DNA of 5,005 bases from an uncultured Pseudorhodobacter sp. (GTDB taxonomy: Bacteria; Pseudomonadota; Alphaproteobacteria; Rhodobacterales; Rhodobacteraceae), in the NCBI GenBank assembly GCA_945952425.1, contig CAMFIX010000264.1, positions 1 through 5,005 on the forward strand, read 5' to 3'. Below the pieces are notes generated by a model. That model did no database searches. It was not told the origin of the DNA and worked only from the letters and a program-made list of their open reading frames with translations. Shown in pieces: positions 1 to 5,005 of this stretch; position 1 is the stretch's first letter, and each line of letters opens with the position of its first letter. Position numbers and translations under genes: made by a program.

Positions 1-133
1 GTTTTTCTTTGGGGGGGGGGGGGCGGGGGGGTTTGGGGGGGGGGTGACCGGGGGGGGGGGGGGGGGGGGGAGGGGGGGGGTATTTTTCTGCCCTGGGGGT
101 GGGGGTTTTGGGGGGGGGGGGGAGGGGGGAGGG
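1..133. other. Poly-G low-complexity contig end, probable sequencing artefact
   Basis: The first 133 or so bases are mostly long runs of G, broken by short T runs and a few mixed bases (for example around 81-110). Neither this composition nor this texture appears anywhere else in the window. Ordinary mixed sequence begins at about 134. Long G runs are a known failure mode of two-colour sequencing chemistry (no signal is read as G) and of low-quality read tails, and they commonly appear at contig ends. Open frames here translate to glycine runs on the plus strand or proline runs on the minus strand and should not be annotated. The exact boundary is uncertain by about ten bases, and true genomic sequence is probably missing or scrambled here. 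Confidence 0.9.
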
Positions 134-191
134 CGCGCAGCGGCCCAAGACATGCCTGTGATGCGAAACCGGACAAAATGCCACACATATC
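134..191. other. Short non-coding tail downstream of the RES-like gene
   Basis: This is ordinary mixed-composition sequence between the poly-G artefact and the stop codon of the 192-1049 gene. I see no hairpin followed by a T run on the minus strand, so no intrinsic terminator is supported, and no tRNA-like structure. A minus-strand ATG at 186-188, three bases after the upstream stop, opens a frame that runs into the artefact. It could be the start of a coupled downstream gene, but only about 18 codons are readable, which is too few to call. Confidence 0.5.
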
Positions 192-1049
192 TCACGACTG
201 AAATAAATCAATTTCCGGGAATAGCTCCTTTTGACGGTCACTTCCAATTGCGTGATATCTCGCTTGGCATGTTACGCTATCGAAATCAACAACCGCTTTC
301 GAATGCAACATGCCATCCAAAGCATCTGCTGAAAGGCAAACTTGGACCCCGACAAGTTCAAGACACTGTTTCCCTTGCCCAGGCAAAAACGCGCAGTTAA
401 ATTTTTCGCGATCAACGGCTGACCTATACTCCCAAGCTTGCGTCCTCGGTAATGAAAAGAAGCTTTCGGCGATGATCAGACTTGTGCGATAAAGATACTC
501 GCTCCCGACCCCGACATCTCTTGTGAACTCTAGTTCCAAGAAGTCGTAAAAAGCCTCTAGCATTGCGGCATCCTCATCCGAATCCGATTCATGCAAATGG
601 TCTGCACCTATCGCGGATACAACGATCTCGGTTTTTGCGCGGTAGACAATGAGTGAGAAAAGTTTAGAACTCACCTTGGCTTCGCGAAACGCAAGAATTG
701 GGTCGTTCACACAAGTATACAACACAGGGATACGGGGGCGATTCAATCGCCCCATTTTTACGGCGTTCGCAGGCGGTTCCCATGCATCCGATAAATTACT
801 GAGGCACCTTAGAGGAGCAATATGGTCGTCGTCAGGAATCGCCCTAACGCGAAAGAATTTTGTGCCCGATTGAAAAGAATACTCATAGGTAGGAAAACTG
901 AAATTTTGGGGAAAGGGCCCGGTGCAAAACACCTCAAAAATTCGAGAAACCAAGTCTGATTCGGAAAGGTATCGGTGATTTAGGCGTCTAAAGTCACGAA
1001 TATTTCGCTGAAGTTTAAGAGGGGTCAGGCCGGGAAACCACTTGGACAT
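192..1049 (-). CDS. RES-domain protein (putative NAD+-consuming/ADP-ribosyl-transfer toxin superfamily), 285 aa
   Basis: RES domains are named for conserved Arg, Glu and Ser. Characterised members are type II toxins that degrade NAD+ or ADP-ribosylate a host protein. The pattern here fits in order: FFRVR at 65-69 (candidate Arg67); GRLN at 100-103 followed by a hydrophobic LYT strand at 110-112, matching the family's GGRfNppG..vLY block; AFREAK at 120-125 (candidate Glu123); and EYRSAV at 207-212 (candidate Ser210) with Asn218 nearby, matching the family's yPS...N block. Residues 1-60 are basic and unrecognised. At 285 aa it is longer than typical Xre-RES toxins (roughly 150-230 aa), so it may belong to the longer stand-alone RES proteins. 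The ATG at 1047-1049 is preceded by GAGGG at six bases' spacing and by an in-frame TAG inside the gap after rpoD. GC is roughly half, far below dnaG and rpoD, which suggests transfer. No antitoxin gene lies upstream, because rpoD is there, and the downstream flank is lost. The family call rests on motif recognition only. That the frame is a real gene is more certain than its function. Confidence 0.65.
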   Translation of the reverse strand: MSKWFPGLTPLKLQRNIRDFRRLNHRYLSESDLVSRIFEVFCTGPFPQNFSFPTYEYSFQSGTKFFRVRAIPDDDHIAPLRCLSNLSDAWEPPANAVKMGRLNRPRIPVLYTCVNDPILAFREAKVSSKLFSLIVYRAKTEIVVSAIGADHLHESDSDEDAAMLEAFYDFLELEFTRDVGVGSEYLYRTSLIIAESFFSLPRTQAWEYRSAVDREKFNCAFLPGQGKQCLELVGVQVCLSADALDGMLHSKAVVDFDSVTCQARYHAIGSDRQKELFPEIDLFQS

Positions 1050-1070
1050 GTCGTTCCCTCGTTCCTGACC
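1023..1070 (-). promoter_or_regulatory. Two-part hairpin enclosing the SD and start codon of the RES-like gene
   Basis: Read on the minus strand, GGTCAGG (1064-1070) pairs perfectly with CCTGACC (1023-1029). Inside it, GGGAA (1054-1058) pairs with TTCCC (1032-1036). The two stems are separated by a 5-nt/2-nt internal loop and capped by a 17-nt loop that holds the ATG. Most of the Shine-Dalgarno sequence GAGGG lies in the inner stem or next to it. Such a structure would be expected to lower translation initiation unless opened. There is no T tract after it, so it is not an intrinsic terminator. The pairing is read directly from the sequence; its regulatory role is inferred, and its stability was not computed. 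Confidence 0.45.
1054..1060 (-). promoter_or_regulatory. Ribosome-binding site of the RES-like gene
   Basis: GAGGGAA on the minus strand places GAGGG six bases before the ATG at 1047-1049. This is a good Shine-Dalgarno sequence and fixes the start. Most of it falls in the inner stem of the 1023-1070 hairpin, so its accessibility may be limited. Confidence 0.65.
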
Positions 1071-1080
1071 GCACTATCTA

Positions 1081-3087
<2,007 letters not shown>

Positions 3088-3092
3088 GGGCG

Positions 3093-3097
3093 CTCCA
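3093..3097 (-). promoter_or_regulatory. Ribosome-binding site of rpoD
   Basis: TGGAG on the minus strand lies five bases before the ATG at 3085-3087. It supports this start over any internal methionine, in agreement with the conserved N-terminal region 1.1 that follows. Confidence 0.75.
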
Positions 3098-3099
3098 GA

Positions 3100-3190
3100 G
3101 GGTGCGAATCAGGGGGTGCGAATCATCTGGCGAATCATCGCCCCGAGAAGTTGTCATATCGCGAATCGCAGGAAGGGTGCAGGGGGGTGC
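3100..3190 (-). repeat. Iterated GATTCGC (x4) and GCACCC (x4) units in the rpoD leader
   Basis: On the plus strand GCGAATC occurs at 3104-3110, 3118-3124, 3130-3136 and 3161-3167. GGGTGC occurs at 3100-3105, 3114-3119, 3175-3180 and 3185-3190. The units are fused in a perfect 12-bp direct repeat (gggtgcgaatca) at 3100-3111 and 3114-3125, a 14-bp period. Each GCGAATC contains a GANTC site, the sequence methylated by the cell-cycle methyltransferase CcrM in most alphaproteobacteria. Two copies sit at the centre of short dyads: GGCGA-4-TCGCC at 3129-3142 and GCGA-1-TCGC at 3161-3169. The repeats are seen directly; a role as methylation-sensitive or protein-binding sites is inferred. Confidence 0.7.
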
Positions 3191-5005
3191 TCAGCGCTTC
3201 TTTTCCCAGACCTTGCCGTCGATCAGCGCCTGCAGATGGTTGGACAGCGCCGTGCGATCCTCGCCCAGGTCGGCCGTGTCGGCGCGATGCGGCGTTTCGG
3301 CGCGGTGGCGGGCCTGGGCGGCCTGGCTCAGCCGCCAGGTGAGACCTTCGTCGGGCAGGCGGTCCATGTCCTCCACCGCCTCCGCGACTTCGCGGCGGGC
3401 GGCGCGGCGGGCGGCCAGCTTGGCGAATTCTTCGGCAAGACAAAGGGTGGCGAGTTCGGGGTCATCGGCATTCCGCACCGGGGGGGCGATCTGCACATGG
3501 GGACGGGCAAGCACGGCGTCAAGGGCGGCGCAGGCGGCGGGCTGGCGCGACAAGAGCCGGTCGCGGATGATTTCATGGGCGGGGTTCGACAGGTCCAGCC
3601 GCTCCAGGTCGGATTCGAAGCGATCGACCAGGCCCGGATGGGTGGCCAGGACGGCGAGGATCACCGCCTCGCGCAGCTCTTCGGTGTCCTGGTCGGAGGC
3701 GCCGACCAGGAGCGAGGCGCGGGTGCCGGCGGTGGGCAGCGGATCGACCACGCGCCTTTGGCCGCGGGGCTGGAAGGGCCGCGCCTTGGGACCGAAGAGC
3801 TCGGCGCGCAGGCGGCGGATTTCCTCGGTGTAATGCGCGCGGATCGAGGGGTCGGCGATGCGGTTCAGAAGCCCGCGCAGGGTCTTGTCCAGGCTCGCCT
3901 TGCGCTCGGGGCTGTCGAAGACGCGGCCCTCGATCTCGCGGCTCCAAAGCAGGCTGACCATGGGCTGCGCCTGGTCCAGCACGGTTTTCATCGCCCCGGC
4001 GCCCTTGGCCTTGATAAGCTCGTCGGGGTCTTGGCCGCCGGGCAAAAGCGCAAAGCGCAGGCCCCGCCCGGCCTCCAGCAGCGGCAGCGCCAGGTCGATC
4101 AACCGCAGGGCCGCCCGCACCCCCGCCTTGTCGCCGTCCAGAGCGATGATCGGCTCGTCGCTGATGCGCCACATCAGGCGCAACTGGTCTTCGGTGATCG
4201 CGGTGCCCAAGGGGGCGACGGCGCCGGTGAAACCCGCCTCCGACAGGGCGATCACATCCATATAGCCTTCCGAGACCACCAGGCTCTGCCCCTTGCCCAC
4301 CGCCTCGCGCGCAGGGCCGAGGTTGTAAAGGTTGCGCCCCTTGTCGAAGAGGGGCGTCTCGGGTCCGTTGAGGTATTTCGCCCGGGCATTTGGGTCCATC
4401 GCCCGCCCGCCGAGGCTGATCGCCCTGCCCCGCCCGTCGCGGATCGGAAAGATGATGCGGCCGCGGAAGCGGTCATAGGGCGCGCCACCATCTTCCGGCT
4501 TGATGCAAAGCCCGGCCTCGACGATCAGCTCGGCCGCGATCCCCTTGGCGGTCAGCGCCTGGAAAAGACCCTGGCGCTGGTCGGGGGCATAGCCGATATG
4601 CCAGCGGTCCTGCGCCTCGGGCGACAGGCCGCGGCGGGCGAGATAGGCCCGCGCCTCGGCCGCGGCAGAGGTCTTCAGCTGCAGTCGGAACCACTTGACC
4701 GCCTCTTCCATGACACCCGCAAGCTCGGTGCGGCGGTCGGCCTTTTGCGCGGCGACCGGGTCGCGGGCGGGCATGGCCATCCCGGCCTCGCGCGCCAGAA
4801 CCTCGACCGCCTCCATGAAGGAGAGATTCTCGCTTTCCTTGATGAAGCCCAGCGCGTCGCCCTTCGCATGGCAGCCGAAGCAGTAGTAAAAGCCCTTGCG
4901 GTCATCGACGTGGAAGGACGCGCTTTTCTCCTGGTGGAAGGGGCAAGGCGCCCAGAAATCGCCCTTGGCCTGGTTCGACTTTCGCATGTCCCAGGTGACC
5001 TTGCG
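3191..5005 (-). CDS. dnaG: DNA primase DnaG, 5'-truncated by the window edge (604 codons visible)
   Basis: DnaG synthesises RNA primers at the replication fork and works with the DnaB helicase. Numbering from the methionine at 4985-4987, the CHC2 zinc-binding domain has ligands C15, H18, C36 and C39 (CPFH and CFGC). The primase core follows, with the conserved basic stretch YDRFRGRIIFPIRDGRGRAI (171-190). The Toprim metal-binding motifs are EGYMD at 240-244 (E240) and DGDKAG at 284-289 (D284, D286), with a further acidic cluster QDPDE at 319-323. The C-terminal part, from about 430 on, is the poorly conserved DnaB-interacting region. The frame stays open to the window edge and reads RKVTWD before that methionine, which matches the conserved run into the zinc domain. 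That methionine is therefore internal, and the true start, probably some 20-25 residues further upstream, lies outside the window. All catalytic motifs seen are intact. It lies upstream of rpoD on the same strand. Confidence 0.97.
   Translation of the reverse strand, partial: RKVTWDMRKSNQAKGDFWAPCPFHQEKSASFHVDDRKGFYYCFGCHAKGDALGFIKESENLSFMEAVEVLAREAGMAMPARDPVAAQKADRRTELAGVMEEAVKWFRLQLKTSAAAEARAYLARRGLSPEAQDRWHIGYAPDQRQGLFQALTAKGIAAELIVEAGLCIKPEDGGAPYDRFRGRIIFPIRDGRGRAISLGGRAMDPNARAKYLNGPETPLFDKGRNLYNLGPAREAVGKGQSLVVSEGYMDVIALSEAGFTGAVAPLGTAITEDQLRLMWRISDEPIIALDGDKAGVRAALRLIDLALPLLEAGRGLRFALLPGGQDPDELIKAKGAGAMKTVLDQAQPMVSLLWSREIEGRVFDSPERKASLDKTLRGLLNRIADPSIRAHYTEEIRRLRAELFGPKARPFQPRGQRRVVDPLPTAGTRASLLVGASDQDTEELREAVILAVLATHPGLVDRFESDLERLDLSNPAHEIIRDRLLSRQPAACAALDAVLARPHVQIAPPVRNADDPELATLCLAEEFAKLAARRAARREVAEAVEDMDRLPDEGLTWRLSQAAQARHRAETPHRADTADLGEDRTALSNHLQALIDGKVWEKKR

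Larger units (their letters stand above)
3088..3190 (-). promoter_or_regulatory. dnaG-rpoD intergenic region, probable rpoD control region
   Basis: This 103-bp spacer separates the dnaG stop from the rpoD start. A convincing consensus -35/-10 pair is not visible. An ATGACA at about 3152-3157 (minus strand) resembles a -35 box, but no well-spaced -10 follows it. No hairpin with a T tract is seen, so transcription from dnaG could read through into rpoD. The spacer is densely patterned with short repeats, described separately. A promoter here is likely, since rpoD genes often have their own, but its exact position is not supported by the sequence alone. Confidence 0.5.

Noticed and set aside
10..131. 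G runs as a possible G-quadruplex or telomere-like element.
   Set aside because: The runs are long, irregular and confined to the extreme contig end, which fits base-calling failure better than a biological G4 or repeat array.
134..188. Possible coupled downstream gene starting at the minus-strand ATG 186-188, three bases after the RES-like stop.
   Set aside because: Only about 18 codons precede the artefact, and there is no strong Shine-Dalgarno sequence or recognisable motif. It cannot be distinguished from a chance frame.
44..400. A plus-strand open frame beginning with glycine runs.
   Set aside because: Its first third is the poly-G artefact and the rest is antisense to the RES-like gene. 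There is no credible start or composition.
3129..3142. Short dyad GGCGA-4-TCGCC in the rpoD leader as a dnaG terminator.
   Set aside because: The stem is only 5 bp and no T tract follows on the minus strand, so it does not qualify as an intrinsic terminator. It is noted only as part of the repeat array.
3102..4265. Plus-strand open frames opposite dnaG, rich in Ser, Arg and Ala.
   Set aside because: They are shadows of dnaG in high-GC sequence. dnaG has intact zinc-finger and Toprim motifs on the other strand.
4985..4987. ATG as the dnaG start codon.
   Set aside because: The frame stays open upstream to the window edge and reads residues that match the conserved DnaG N terminus, so this methionine is internal.

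Overview
The window looks like the end of a contig from a high-GC alphaproteobacterium, most likely Rhodobacterales (the Paracoccus/Rhodobacter neighbourhood). The evidence is the dnaG-rpoD gene order without an rpsU between or beside them in view, the alphaproteobacterial RpoD with a long acidic insert before region 2, and the high GC of both genes. All credible genes are on the minus strand, so the region reads right to left.

Layout from right to left: a 5'-truncated dnaG (DNA primase, 3191-5005, running off the right edge); a 103-bp intergenic region (3088-3190); rpoD (housekeeping sigma-70, 1081-3087); a 31-bp gap; a 285-codon gene (192-1049) that I read as a RES-domain protein (NAD+-consuming or ADP-ribosylating toxin superfamily); about 60 bp of ordinary sequence; and finally about 130 bases of G-homopolymer that is almost certainly a sequencing or assembly artefact at the contig end.

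DnaG and RpoD form the remnant of the classical macromolecular-synthesis operon, linking replication priming to housekeeping transcription. The spacer between them is unusual. It carries four copies of GATTCGC, each holding a GANTC site (the CcrM methylation target in alphaproteobacteria), and four copies of GCACCC. Two copies of each are joined into a perfect 12-bp direct repeat just upstream of the rpoD ribosome-binding site. This suggests methylation- or cell-cycle-responsive control of rpoD, which is an inference.

Immediately after the rpoD stop codon the base composition falls from about two-thirds GC to roughly half, and the RES-like gene begins. It has a good Shine-Dalgarno sequence, but that sequence and the start codon lie inside a predicted two-part hairpin (1023-1070). 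No antitoxin gene is visible. Together this looks like a horizontally acquired, toxin-like gene placed directly behind an essential sigma factor gene, with possible translational restraint. Downstream context is lost to the poly-G artefact.
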